Source: Pseudomonas protegens (GTDB taxonomy: Bacteria; Pseudomonadota; Gammaproteobacteria; Pseudomonadales; Pseudomonadaceae). From it: a DNA stretch of 64,000 bases. Positions within the stretch are counted from its first letter, which is position 1, and every line of letters begins with the position of its first letter. The notes beneath the pieces were generated by a model. It was not told where the DNA came from and ran no database searches. It was given only the letters and a program-made list of their open reading frames with translations. The position numbers and the translations under genes were made by a program. Below are positions 52,565-61,771 of the stretch, piece by piece. The DNA lies in the NCBI RefSeq assembly GCF_013407925.2, contig NZ_CP060201.1, forward strand, positions 6,557,001 through 6,621,000, given 5' to 3'.

Positions 52565-52886
52565 TCAACGGGTTGTCAGTTCTTGAACGCCGAGTGCTTG
52601 CGCCCCTGGTCGAAGAGGGCAAACACCATCACTAGCACGGCGGAGACGGCGAGAATGATCACCACGCCGTCGGTGGAGTGGGTGGCTGACGCGGTGACCA
52701 GGGACAGGACGCCGGCAATGGCGGTGCCGACTCGCGCCCGGTGCCAAAGCCCGAAGAGCGGGTCGCGGTGGGGAACAGGCGGCGGAGGAACGAGCCCTTG
52801 CCGACACCTATGGCGATGTAGATCATCAGACTCTCGCAGGTATTGAGCAGGGCCAGGAACGGGTAGGCGAACAGCAGCGAGAACAC
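52565..52886 (-). pseudogene. MFS transporter remnant, frameshifted
   Basis: Two minus-strand frames each carry part of a transporter: FAYPFLALLNTCESLMIYIAIGVG with LRRLFPTATRSSGF in one, and SATHSTDGVVIILAVSAVLVM ending DQGRKHSAFKN in the other. Together they read as the last helices of a metabolite/H+ symporter of the major facilitator family, with a frameshift near 52730 and no N-terminal half. Confidence 0.6.
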
Positions 52887-52889
52887 CCT

Positions 52890-53122
52890 GCCCAGAACTG
52901 GAGGCGCAGCTCAAGGCGGTGCAAGCGGACCTGGGAATCGCCGCCTTGCCGGCCTACATCGCCGAACCCTTGGGCTTGTGCCGGGTGTTGCCGCAGATGG
53001 CGCCGCACCGGGCGGATATCTGGCTGTTGCGCAACCTGGCGACCCAGGGCCAGGAACGGGTTGATCGGGTGTTGGAGTTTCTCGGCGACTTGCTGGCGCG
53101 CCACGGGTTGCACGGTGAGTGA
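52890..53122 (+). pseudogene. LysR-type regulator, C-terminal fragment
   Basis: Reads LEAQLKAVQADLGIAALPAYIAEPLG, DIWLLRNLATQGQERV and a short tail, the end of a LysR substrate-binding domain. The helix-turn-helix and most of the sensor are missing. It abuts the transporter remnant. Confidence 0.65.
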
Positions 53123-53144
53123 GGGGGCGCATCCTCGGCCCGAA

Positions 53145-53765
53145 TCAGGCAGTGCCCTGGCGCAGGAAGATCCAGATCGCCACCGCCATCAATATCAGTC
53201 CAAACAGCGCGTTCTGCGCCAGCAGCAACCGTGGCCGGCTGCGCAGCAGCCCTTGCAGGCTTGCACCCAGGCAGGCCCAGAGCAGGTGACCCAATAGATT
53301 CACTGCGATCAGTGCAACGCTGAGCAGCGGCACCACGGCGCTACCTGCATCGGTGCCCGGGCTGAAGGTGGAGAACATCACCAGCAACATCACCAGGCCC
53401 TGCACATTGCCCAGTTGCAGTATCACGCCGTCACGAAACTGCAGCGCCATGGCACCCTCGCCGGGCTTGCGCAAAGGCCGCAGCAACAGGCGCAGGCCCA
53501 GCCAGAAAATGTACAGGCTGCCGGCGACCCGCAGCCCCCACAGCAACTGCGGCTGGTTCGTCAGGCTGTGATACAGCCCCAACCCCACCAGCAGGGCCAG
53601 CAGCAGATAGGTCAGGTCGAGCCCGAGAATAAAGCGCAGGGAGCGGCGCACGCCGCTCTGGGCGCCGGAGCTGGCCACCATCAGGTTGCCGGGTCCGGCG
53701 CTCAGGGCCATGGGTAGCATGGTGGACAGCCACAGCGGCCAGTTGATGTCGGATACAGGTGGCAC
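53145..53765 (-). CDS. LysE family translocator
   Basis: A 206-residue inner-membrane protein with about six hydrophobic segments. The family signature appears as ALSAGPGNLMVASSG near residues 18-32, where the usual P-G-P is A-G-P-G. A later GNVQGLVMLLVMFS segment takes the place of the usual N-P-K region. It is probably an exporter of an amino acid or similar small molecule. It stands alone between regulator remnants and the Roc-like sensor kinase gene. The LysR fragment next to it may be the ruin of its former regulator. Confidence 0.8.
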   Translation of the reverse strand: MPPVSDINWPLWLSTMLPMALSAGPGNLMVASSGAQSGVRRSLRFILGLDLTYLLLALLVGLGLYHSLTNQPQLLWGLRVAGSLYIFWLGLRLLLRPLRKPGEGAMALQFRDGVILQLGNVQGLVMLLVMFSTFSPGTDAGSAVVPLLSVALIAVNLLGHLLWACLGASLQGLLRSRPRLLLAQNALFGLILMAVAIWIFLRQGTA

Positions 53766-53876
53766 GGAAGGCTCCTCAAGGGCGGTGCGGATTGCACCGG
53801 CGTCAGCTTAAGACGCCACCGTGGCCGAGGTTACCGCCAGGAATGGAAAGCGGTTTTGCAACAGTATTTTCGGTGA

Positions 53877-56800
53877 TTACGCCTTGGGTAGGTTACTTAA
53901 GGCCTGCTCCAGTTCAAAGATCGCTTGTTCGACGGCGTCACTGGTGTCCATCAGGGTCGAGTCGGGCAGGCCTTGTTGAGCGCAGACTTGCTCCAGCTTT
54001 TCGCAGCAGGCGATCAGTCGGTTGGCAGTAACCACTCTGGCCGCTCCTTTGATTCGATGGCCCAGCTCAGACAAGCCTCGCGCATCCTGTTCTTCCACAA
54101 GTTGGAGAAGGTCCTCCAGGTCTCTGCGATTGCTCACAAGCAACTCGTCGATCAGGTGTGCCATCAACGCCTCGTCGCCGCTCGTAAGCTCAGTCAGTGG
54201 TGCAAGGTCATACAGCACATTCCGATCGAAGGGGTCAGCAGATTCAGTACTGATTTTCGGTATGTAGTTCTGACTCTGCTGGACCATCCGGTAGATGGTG
54301 CTGATCCGTTCGGCCAGTACATCCAGGCCTACCGGCTTGATCAGGCATTCGTTCATGCCCGCCTGAACACTGCGCTCTATCTCTTCGGGTTGTGCATCGG
54401 CGGTCAGGCCTACGATGACGCAGGCGCAATGCTGATGTTCGCGTTCTTCCTGGCGAATGGCCTTGGCCAGTTCCGGGCCGCTCATCAAGGGCATGTGACA
54501 GTCGGTAAGCACGACGTCGAATCCGCCTTTGCGCCACTTGTCCAGAGCTACTGAGCCATTATCCGCCTCCACCACTTCATGGCCGAGGAAGTGCATCTGC
54601 TGGCGCAGGATTTCCCGGTTGATCGCGTGATCATCCACCACCAGTACCCTCAAGGGGCGGGTAACTTCCGGCAGGGTTTTAACGCCGTCAAGCTGGAGGC
54701 TCTCGACGGGTTCAAGGATGTTGAGCAGTAAATCGACCCGTACCTGAGTGCCCTGTCCCCGGGCACTGACCATGGTCAGTCGGCCGCCCATGAGTTCACA
54801 CAAAGAACGGCTGATCAGCAGCCCAAGCCCAGCGCCGTCTTGCCCCTTGCGCACGCCTTGTGTGGTTTGGGCGAACGGTTTGAAGAGTTTTTGCTGATCT
54901 TCGTCGGAGATGCCGATGCCCGAGTCTTCGATTAGCAGGTGCACGTTCAGGCGACCAGGCTCCATCGTCTCACCGCGAATCTGCACCTTGACGTTGCCTT
55001 CATCGGTGAACTTGATCGCATTGCTCAGCAGATTGGAGAGCACCTGCTTGAAGCGCAGGGGGTCGATCAGTACATCGCAGTTGGTGCTGGAATCGAAATC
55101 CAGTTTCAGGTCCAGACCTTTCTGCAAGGACAGCCCCTCAAAGACCAGTGCTACGGACTCCATCAGTTCACGCAGATTGGCGCGTTTGGGCGACAGGCTC
55201 AGACGCCCTGATTCGATGCGGGCGATGTCGAGAATGTCGCCGATCAGTCCCAGCAGACTCTTGGCTGACGAATAGGCAATCTCGATTCCGGCCTGATCGA
55301 AGGTGCCGCCTTCACCCCGCTTGAGTACCAGTTCCAGGATGCCGATCACTGCGTTCATCGGTGTGCGGATTTCATGACTCATTGAGGCCAGAAAGGCGGT
55401 CTTGGTGCGGCTCGCTTCATCGGCGATGTTCTTTGCAGTCTCCAGCTCATCCACCAGTTGGCGATGCTCGGTGATGTCCAGCCAGCCACAGATAACACCT
55501 TTGACATTGCCTGATGCGTCATGGAAGGGCTGAATCCAATGGTCAATACAACGCGGCTGTTCATGCAGTTTCAGCGTGCACGACTGGGTGATGACCACGT
55601 CTTCGTCCATGGACTTCAAATAGCTTTTGTGGAAGTCAGGGAGCAGGGTGCAATTGCTGTCGAAAATCTGTTCGACGGTCTTGCCCAAGACCTGGGCCCG
55701 GGTCAGACCTACCGCTTCCAGGTAGCTGTCGTTGCAGGAAAGCATGCACCCGTCGCGGTCGCGCATGTAAACCGGGTGTGGCATGCCGTTACTCAATGCT
55801 TGCATCAGTGCCAATTGATCGACCAGGGCCCGCTCTGCTGCGACACGTTTGCCGATCTGCCTGCGCAGGTGAAAAATCCAGCCCAGGGCCATCAGCAGTA
55901 CCAGCAATGATCCGGCGACAACGCTGGCGATGACGCCTCGATAGTCGCGCCAGGTCTGTCCGCTCATGGCAGCATTGGCGCGCCAACGATTGGATACGGC
56001 AATCAGTTCGTCGGGCGGAATGCTCAGCAATGCCTTGTTCAGGATCGACTGCAATTCGGTGTCGCTGCGACGCATGGCGAAGTTACCGGTGGCCTCGCCG
56101 TTGTCGATGATATTGGCTACTTTCAGCTTCTGGTCGTACAACCTGGCAATGTAATAACGCCCGATGCTTAGGGAGATGACAGCTGCGTCGGCCTTGTTGT
56201 CGTTGACAAGGCTCATTGCATCGAGGGTCGTGGAGGCGGATATCATCTGGATCTTTGGAAAATCATTTTTGATCTTGTCGAACAGCACGTGCCCTTCGGC
56301 GATGGCCAGGCGCTTGCCTTGCAAACTGGCCAGATCGGTTGTGTCGCTTTCGGATCGGACTTTTGTCACCAGCGCAAAAGAAGTCGAACCAAACGGACGG
56401 CTGAAGCGCAGAAAAGTCTCACGGTCGGCGCTTGCGGTCAGGATCGCTAAATCTGCTTCTTTGTTTTTCAGAGCCTCCATGATGCTTGGAAAACTGCCCT
56501 TGCGCTGTACCTCGAACTGCAAACCGCTGCGCAGGGAAATCATGCTCAGCAGATCGGCTGCGATGCCGTTGAAATTGCCGTCGCTATTGTAATAGGCGAT
56601 GGGGGCGAGGTCATCATTGATGACCAAACGCACCACGGGGTGGCGCTGGATCCAGCGGCTTTCCTGAGGTGTCAGCACAAGTTTGCGGTCTGTCAGCGCA
56701 ACATCCCCGCCGCTCCAGCGCTTGACGATGGACAACAACCTGTCCTCGCCAAGGCGGTCGATCGCCGTATTGATGATTCGCTGTAGGCGTTGGTTTTCCT

Positions 56801-57557
56801 GATGCATGGCGAAGCTGAAACCGCCGGTATCAATATCAAGAAAACGTTCAAACCTTATATCGTTGAAAAAATTCCGATTGATCATGCTGAATGTGGACAA
56901 ATTGTCGCCTAGGTAGAGATCGGCTGGACCAAACGCCAGGGCGGCCATGCCTTCCATATGCGACTTCATCGGAACAAATTGAGTGGCAGGGAAGCGAGCC
57001 TGCAGTTCGGGCAGTTGCAGGTAGTCCGCAGGGGTGGCAACCCTCAGGCCGCTCAAGTCATCGGCAAAGATTCGTGTATCACCCTGGCGCCGGAACAGCG
57101 CTGGCCGATCTTTTACATAGGGCTTGCTCAATGCCACAAAAGGACTGTCGCGTTCAAAACTATTGGAACTGGATAACAGGTCGACTTGCCCAGACTCCAG
57201 CGCCGCTAACGCGCTAGCCCTGTCAGGCAGGGCCAGCACCTGAACTTCGACGTTCAGCAATTGGGCGATCAGGGTGGCAACGTCAGCGTTAATCCCCTCA
57301 TATTCCTGGCTGTTATAGATGGTATCCAGGGGCGGGAAACTTGATGCGGATACTCCCAGCACCAGACGATGTTTTTGTCTCAACCAATGCCAGTCGTCTT
57401 CACTCAAGACAATCTCCGTGGGCTCAAGGGTCAAGCGGCTACCGAGATTGAGGTTATTGATGACGGGGTTTTGCGCATATGTGAGAGAGCTCACCAATAT
57501 GAGGCAGGCAACGAGTAGGCTGCGCGCTAGACGCTTGGAGAAATGAAAGGTGTGCAA
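53877..57557 (-). CDS. rocS1: BvgS/RocS1-like hybrid sensor histidine kinase
   Basis: A 1226-residue inner-membrane kinase. A signal peptide or anchor (residues 10-28) is followed by two periplasmic Venus-flytrap domains of the SBP_bac_3 type (about 50-285 and 295-525), a transmembrane helix (about 545-566), a PAS domain (about 590-705) with a PAC-like CGWLDITEHR, HisKA with SMSHEIRTPMNA (His about 727), an HATPase domain with GAGLGLLISRS, a receiver domain (LTDCHMPL, Asp about 1017) and an HPt domain (LGHRIKGAA, His about 1166). This is the unorthodox phosphorelay of BvgS, EvgS and RocS1. Next to EAL and LuxR response regulators, and close to fimbrial operons, it fits the P. aeruginosa Roc system that controls cup fimbriae. 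Confidence 0.85.
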   Translation of the reverse strand: MHTFHFSKRLARSLLVACLILVSSLTYAQNPVINNLNLGSRLTLEPTEIVLSEDDWHWLRQKHRLVLGVSASSFPPLDTIYNSQEYEGINADVATLIAQLLNVEVQVLALPDRASALAALESGQVDLLSSSNSFERDSPFVALSKPYVKDRPALFRRQGDTRIFADDLSGLRVATPADYLQLPELQARFPATQFVPMKSHMEGMAALAFGPADLYLGDNLSTFSMINRNFFNDIRFERFLDIDTGGFSFAMHQENQRLQRIINTAIDRLGEDRLLSIVKRWSGGDVALTDRKLVLTPQESRWIQRHPVVRLVINDDLAPIAYYNSDGNFNGIAADLLSMISLRSGLQFEVQRKGSFPSIMEALKNKEADLAILTASADRETFLRFSRPFGSTSFALVTKVRSESDTTDLASLQGKRLAIAEGHVLFDKIKNDFPKIQMISASTTLDAMSLVNDNKADAAVISLSIGRYYIARLYDQKLKVANIIDNGEATGNFAMRRSDTELQSILNKALLSIPPDELIAVSNRWRANAAMSGQTWRDYRGVIASVVAGSLLVLLMALGWIFHLRRQIGKRVAAERALVDQLALMQALSNGMPHPVYMRDRDGCMLSCNDSYLEAVGLTRAQVLGKTVEQIFDSNCTLLPDFHKSYLKSMDEDVVITQSCTLKLHEQPRCIDHWIQPFHDASGNVKGVICGWLDITEHRQLVDELETAKNIADEASRTKTAFLASMSHEIRTPMNAVIGILELVLKRGEGGTFDQAGIEIAYSSAKSLLGLIGDILDIARIESGRLSLSPKRANLRELMESVALVFEGLSLQKGLDLKLDFDSSTNCDVLIDPLRFKQVLSNLLSNAIKFTDEGNVKVQIRGETMEPGRLNVHLLIEDSGIGISDEDQQKLFKPFAQTTQGVRKGQDGAGLGLLISRSLCELMGGRLTMVSARGQGTQVRVDLLLNILEPVESLQLDGVKTLPEVTRPLRVLVVDDHAINREILRQQMHFLGHEVVEADNGSVALDKWRKGGFDVVLTDCHMPLMSGPELAKAIRQEEREHQHCACVIVGLTADAQPEEIERSVQAGMNECLIKPVGLDVLAERISTIYRMVQQSQNYIPKISTESADPFDRNVLYDLAPLTELTSGDEALMAHLIDELLVSNRRDLEDLLQLVEEQDARGLSELGHRIKGAARVVTANRLIACCEKLEQVCAQQGLPDSTLMDTSDAVEQAIFELEQALSNLPKA

Positions 57558-57706
57558 TCTGGGCTACCTGTTTGGAACGGGGGAGCTGTTTGAACGCTAG
57601 TTCAGGCAGTCGGATAATGTAAAAAAATGCCGAATAGGGTGACTGACAGTGGGCGCTGCAGAACGCCAGTCCTATTGTCTAACAACTAGCACGAGTCTGG
57701 GGTGGC

Positions 57707-58933
57707 CTATTTCGCACTTTGGTCCTGGCAGTAGGAAATAAAATGTTTGCCTGGCATTGGTCGCGCGAACAAGAAGCCTTGGGCCAGGGTGCAGCCCAAC
57801 TCGCGTAGTTGTTCGGATTGCTCACGGGTTTCAACGCCTTCGATGACCAACGACAGCCCCAGGGACTCGCAGAGGCTGACTGAACTGCGGATGATTGCTC
57901 GGCTACGGGGTTGAAAGTCCAGTTTGCGGACAAATGAAGCATCCAGTTTGACTTGGCTGAAGGGGAACTCGCAGAGTCGCTCAAGCGAAGAGTAGCCGGC
58001 ACCGAAGTCATCCATGGCCAGCCCACACCCCAGTAGTCTTAGCCTGACCAGGGTTTCCAGGCTGCTGGCCGGGGCCAGTACCAATCCTGACTCGGTCACT
58101 TCAAACATCAATCCACGGGCTGGTAGTTGGGATTGCTCCAGTGACTGATTGATGTGTTCGACCAACTCCATAGAGGCTAATTGGGATACGTGCAGGTTGA
58201 ATGCTAGCTCAACAGGTTGCAGCAGTTGGGATAACTCCTTTTGCAGAGCCAGGCCCTGACTGAGCAGCGAGTTAAAGAGTTGGCCCACTAGATCGTGGGC
58301 CTCCATGATTGGTAGAAAACGGATCGGGGGTAGGATGCCCAGGTGCGGGTGGTTCCACCGCGCCAGGACTTCCGCTCCTTTCAACTGACCCGTGACCAGA
58401 TGCACTTTAGGCTGGTAGTAGGCTTCGAATTCACCATTGTTAAGGCCGCGCTGGACCTCCGATGCACAGAGCGCTGCTGGTCCGTCCACCAGTGTTGATG
58501 GTATGACTTGAGGGCGGCTGTAGCGCCGTAGCAGCAACTTGGCACGGCCGAGATTGAAGGGTTTTCCCAAATCCCCGAGAAACTCCAGCCCCAGGGACTG
58601 AATCATCGAAACCGTTGCCTGGCGCAAAACCGGATCGAGATCGCTGCTGAGAATCACCGAACGAAGCAGACCGCTCTGACTGGCATGGTGGAGGAAGGTC
58701 AAACCGTCCATGCCACGCATGCGCAGATCGCAAATAGCAATGTCGACACCTCCACTGACTTTGAGTGCAGTGAGTGCTTCGTTTCCATCAGCGGCTTCGC
58801 AGACAAGTCCGATTCCGGCCTTCCGTAACGCCGACACGGCGACCAGTCTTTGAAAGGGCTGGTCTTCAAGTACCAGTACGCTGAGTTCGGGCATAAAAAA
58901 TGTCTGAGAAGTGATAACAGACCCTATGTTCAT
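57707..58933 (-). CDS. rocR: EAL-domain response regulator, RocR-like
   Basis: A 408-residue cytoplasmic protein. ATG at 58933 has GGTGGGGGA upstream; ATG at 58894 is an alternative start. Receiver domain (VLVLEDQPFQR, then ICDLRMRGMDG with the phospho-aspartate at about 65), then an EAL domain: AEVLARWNHP (E-x-L, Glu about 186), a DDFGAGYSSL metal loop and VIEGVETREQ. These residues suit an active cyclic-di-GMP phosphodiesterase. RocR in P. aeruginosa has this layout and antagonises RocA1. It lies 149 bases downstream-side of the sensor gene and is divergent from the LuxR-type regulator. Confidence 0.85.
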   Translation of the reverse strand: MNIGSVITSQTFFMPELSVLVLEDQPFQRLVAVSALRKAGIGLVCEAADGNEALTALKVSGGVDIAICDLRMRGMDGLTFLHHASQSGLLRSVILSSDLDPVLRQATVSMIQSLGLEFLGDLGKPFNLGRAKLLLRRYSRPQVIPSTLVDGPAALCASEVQRGLNNGEFEAYYQPKVHLVTGQLKGAEVLARWNHPHLGILPPIRFLPIMEAHDLVGQLFNSLLSQGLALQKELSQLLQPVELAFNLHVSQLASMELVEHINQSLEQSQLPARGLMFEVTESGLVLAPASSLETLVRLRLLGCGLAMDDFGAGYSSLERLCEFPFSQVKLDASFVRKLDFQPRSRAIIRSSVSLCESLGLSLVIEGVETREQSEQLRELGCTLAQGFLFARPMPGKHFISYCQDQSAK

Positions 58934-58983
58934 AGAGTTCCCCCACCAAATCGTTCATCCCGATCCTTCGTGTGCGTGAGAAA

Positions 58984-59020
58984 TTTCCTACAGAAATGAT
59001 GAAAAACGTCACGTCCTACA
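58984..59020. promoter_or_regulatory. TTTCCTAC-type motifs in the rocR-rocA1 intergenic region
   Basis: TTTCCTA at 58984-58990 (an exact BvgA-type heptad) followed by AC(G)TCCTACA at 59011-59020. They lie between the divergent response-regulator genes, suggesting autoregulation. The remaining intergenic bases (58934-59230) hold no gene; a roughly 200-base leader precedes rocA1. Confidence 0.5.
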
Positions 59021-59230
59021 AAAGCATTCCCGTTTAATAAAAACGGTCTAAAATTTTCCTGTAAAGACAAAGGTAGCGGCTTTACAACACCATGGTTTTT
59101 GCTTCCTAATATGCGTCTAGCCAACTTTCATCTCTGTTTTTACAGGGTGTCGTTGAAACTTTTCATCCGGGCTGAATCATCTGGTAAATTTCCGGCTGCT
59201 GCAAAGTGAGTATTTTTCGGTGATAAAAAA

Positions 59231-59860
59231 ATGAAGAAGGTATTAATTGTAGATGACCACCCAGTCATTCGATCGGCATTGCGAATTGCTCTTGACAAAC
59301 AGGGTCTGAAAATTGTTGGAGATACCGATAATGGTGTCGATGCTGTCAGCCTTATTAGAAGTTTACAGCCGCACATCGTTATTCTCGATATAGGTATACC
59401 AAAGCAGGATGGTTTGGAGGTCATTAGTCGCATCAGAGCACTTGAACAACCGGTTTTGATTCTGGTGTTTACCTCTTTGCCGATCGAGACCTATCTCAAT
59501 CGCTGTATTGCACTGGGCGCTAATGGTTTCGTTAGCAAAGAAGAAAGCATGCAGAACTTGACCAACGCCATCACTGCCTTGCTTGACGGCTATACCTACT
59601 TTCCTAACCGCTCCTTGAACGCCCCATTGATCAGCGATACAGAGAATAGTGAGCTCTCCAGGATCAAAAAGCTGACCGATAGAGAGGTGTTGATACTGCA
59701 ACAGCTTGCTTTGGGTTATAGCAATAAAGTCATTGGCGACAAGATGCTGCTTAGCAATAAGACTATTAGTACGTACAAGACTCGGATACTAAGGAAACTC
59801 AACGCCGATTCTTTATTGGAGTTGGTCGATTTTGCCAAAAGAAACAATATAGTTAAGTAG
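59231..59860 (+). CDS. rocA1: LuxR/FixJ-type response regulator, RocA1/BvgA-like
   Basis: A 209-residue cytoplasmic regulator. Receiver domain with IVDDHPVIRSALR and the phospho-aspartate in VILDIGIP (about 54), a linker, then a GerE/LuxR helix-turn-helix (LTDREVLILQQLALGYSNK and STYKTRILRKLN). The size and both motifs match BvgA and RocA1, which receive phosphate from the HPt domain of the unorthodox sensor and activate fimbrial genes. Its targets here are probably the two chaperone-usher operons, whose promoters carry BvgA-like heptads. No strong ribosome site is seen before the ATG. Confidence 0.85.
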   Translation: MKKVLIVDDHPVIRSALRIALDKQGLKIVGDTDNGVDAVSLIRSLQPHIVILDIGIPKQDGLEVISRIRALEQPVLILVFTSLPIETYLNRCIALGANGFVSKEESMQNLTNAITALLDGYTYFPNRSLNAPLISDTENSELSRIKKLTDREVLILQQLALGYSNKVIGDKMLLSNKTISTYKTRILRKLNADSLLELVDFAKRNNIVK

Positions 59861-60063
59861 TTTTCGGTGTGCATCATTGCTTTAGGTTGTATCGCCTACA
59901 CCATTGGTCTTGGGGAATTGATCGAGAGTGCCTGGTAATTCAATACAATCACGTCTCTGATAACTCTGGGAGTTTATCATCAGCCTCTGATTAATCTGTC
60001 TCTATCGAGCAGACTTCCGAAACTTCATGCTTTTCGATCCTTTACAGCGCCCCCTACACCCAC

Positions 60064-60582
60064 TCACAGAAGCTTCGGGTCAGCGCACTGCGCTCTCTGT
60101 CCCGATGAACCAGCCAGGCTCTGGTCGGGTCGCACACGCTCTGTTTGCATAGGGGGAGGGGGCGCCAGCAGATCCTCCAGGCGGACCTGTTGCTCCGGCG
60201 TTCTCAAGTTTTGCGCATTGCGCAGCAACAACCATCCCGCCTGCTTGATATCCTTGCGGGCAGGCTTGTCGTGACGCAATCGGTTAGCCTCATCGACGCG
60301 GACCCGATCAATCACCTCTCGGCCATACTTGGCCACCACATGGAAGAGGTCGTAGGCCACTCGCGCGTTGGGAAAGTGCTGACGAACCTTCAGGTCAAAA
60401 GCGGTGTTCATGTCCATCGCCACCGCTTCGATTCGAGCACAACCCTCTGGCCCCAGCTCTTCGAAGAAAGGCCTGGCCGCTGCTCGGCTGCGACCTTCAC
60501 CGATCCACAGCACTCGTCGTATATCCGCATACAGGGCAACGCTGGCGTAACGATGACCTTTGAGCAGGGCGCACTCGTCCAT
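60064..60582 (-). pseudogene. ISL3 family transposase, central fragment
   Basis: 172 residues beginning MDECALLKGHRYASVALYAD and including VLWIGEGRSRAAARPFFEEL, AMDMNTAFDLKVRQHFP and VAYDLFHVVAKYGREVIDRVR, all standard for the catalytic region of ISL3 transposases. The N-terminal zinc/HTH part and the C-terminal part are missing, with unrelated sequence on both sides. It is a dead insertion-sequence remnant; 59861-60063 before it shows no gene. Confidence 0.8.
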
Positions 60583-60640
60583 ACAGGATCAGAATTAACA
60601 TCTAGAGAAATATATAGCGCAGCTCAGCGATGAGCACCTC

Positions 60641-60769
60641 ATGAAAACTGCCAAGCGTATCAAACACATGCGGAAGGGTAAGCCTTTTACTAATGCCGTG
60701 TTCGCAGAGGTGGGATTGGCTGCACCGTACAGGCTGCAAGCATTGCAAGTAGGACCGGATCTGCCCTAA
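60641..60769 (+). pseudogene. Short remnant resembling the N-terminus of an AbiEi/DUF6088-type protein
   Basis: 42 codons from ATG: MKTAKRIKHMRKGKPFTNAV with FAEVGLAAPYRLQAL, then a stop. The R-I-K-x-M-R-x-G-x-x-F-T-x-x-x-F pattern is what I recall for the N-terminal winged helix of AbiEi-like antitoxin or DUF6088 proteins, which continue for another 150 or so residues. This copy is truncated. Confidence 0.35.
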
Positions 60770-60778
60770 GAAAACTCG

Positions 60779-61027
60779 TCATTGATTGTTCACCAGAAAG
60801 TTGATGCCTGTGACACGGCTTAGGTGCTTCGCGAAAGCCGCTCTGTATTTGGCTGCAGGGGCGCCACCGGCAGGGCGGTGGTAGCGGTCCGCCGCGTCAA
60901 ACCAATTGCCACCCTTGGCTTTGTTTTCAGCCAAGATCTCTGCGGTGAGGTTCAGGTTTTTGTAGGTGCGAGCCCTTCGCAGGGGAGCTATAGCTTTGGC
61001 TGTTAGCGTGGATGTTCCTCTGACCAA
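60779..61027 (-). pseudogene. Possible C-terminal fragment of a lytic transglycosylase
   Basis: 82 residues: TYKNLNLTAEILAENKAKGG, then NWFDAADRYHRPAGGAPAAKY and RAAFAKHLSRVTG. The N-L-x(n)-I-L plus G-x-W-x-x-A-x-x-R-Y-H pattern resembles the end of VirB1-type transglycosylases from conjugation systems. The catalytic half with its glutamate is absent. Confidence 0.4.
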
Positions 61028-61728
61028 GGCCTACGTCGACTCTCGACGGCAATTTTCAGCGCCCTGCATGCATCGATCGCTGGTAGCGAATCGGTAGCTA
61101 GTACCGGCCACATTCAGCGTCCAAGGCCAGGGCACAATCTGCCCTCTGAGTTTTGTACCGCTCTCCTGCAGCGCAACGGAATACTGGTACTCCGTGGGCG
61201 ATCGCAATCGCCTTGTACGCAGGTGGAGGATCCTCAGCGGCCATTATGAAGATGTGTGCCCAGTGCCGCGTACCGTTTGGCGATACGCGCAACCTAGGCG
61301 CTGGGGAAGGCCACTTCGAGCGCCCCTTTATGTGTCGGCGATACAACGGTAGCCGGTAGCGCCTCCAGCAGTGGTTTTCGTGGCGTCAAGCGCCTGTATC
61401 ACTCTAGGACGTCCTGAGCGTGTACAGCCACGATCAGCATCCAGGCGACGCAGGTCTTCGACCCACTCGCCTATTACTTTCAAACGGTGTCGGTCGCCAC
61501 AATACCAGGTCAAAAAGTCATTGCACCTATACGGCTCACTGCGCGAGAGCTCTCTGGTATGTGCACGGTATTAGCCGCGCTGCCTGCAGCGCGAATACCT
61601 GGGCTAGAACGAAGGCGTTGTGAGCCAGAATATGCGGCGGTAGCAGAGCTTGCAGTTCCCAATTGTTAGATTTGTATGATTTAGTACGTTAAACGTATTA
61701 TTAAATCAGTTTTCAATAAATTAGATCG
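61028..61728. other. Decayed stretch without a supportable gene
   Basis: About 700 bases with only short frames on either strand. One minus-strand frame (61328-61513, beginning MTWYCGDRHRLKVIGEWVED) looks protein-like but matches nothing I know. The last 80 bases before the site at 61729 are AT-rich. It probably represents plasmid or phage debris next to the transposon part. Confidence 0.4.
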
Positions 61729-61745
61729 GATAAGATTTACTTATC
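61729..61745. other. Candidate recombination core site, right copy
   Basis: GATAA, 7-bp spacer GATTTAC, TTATC. The arms and the roughly 30 bases to the right are the same as at 39289, but the spacer differs in sequence and the tnpS gene is absent on the left. Confidence 0.55.
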
Positions 61746-61771
61746 AGACCTAAGTTGGCGGAGGGCAGGGC

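Noticed and set aside
59861..60063. Small gene after rocA1
   Set aside because: Only short frames without ribosome sites are present before the ISL3 remnant.
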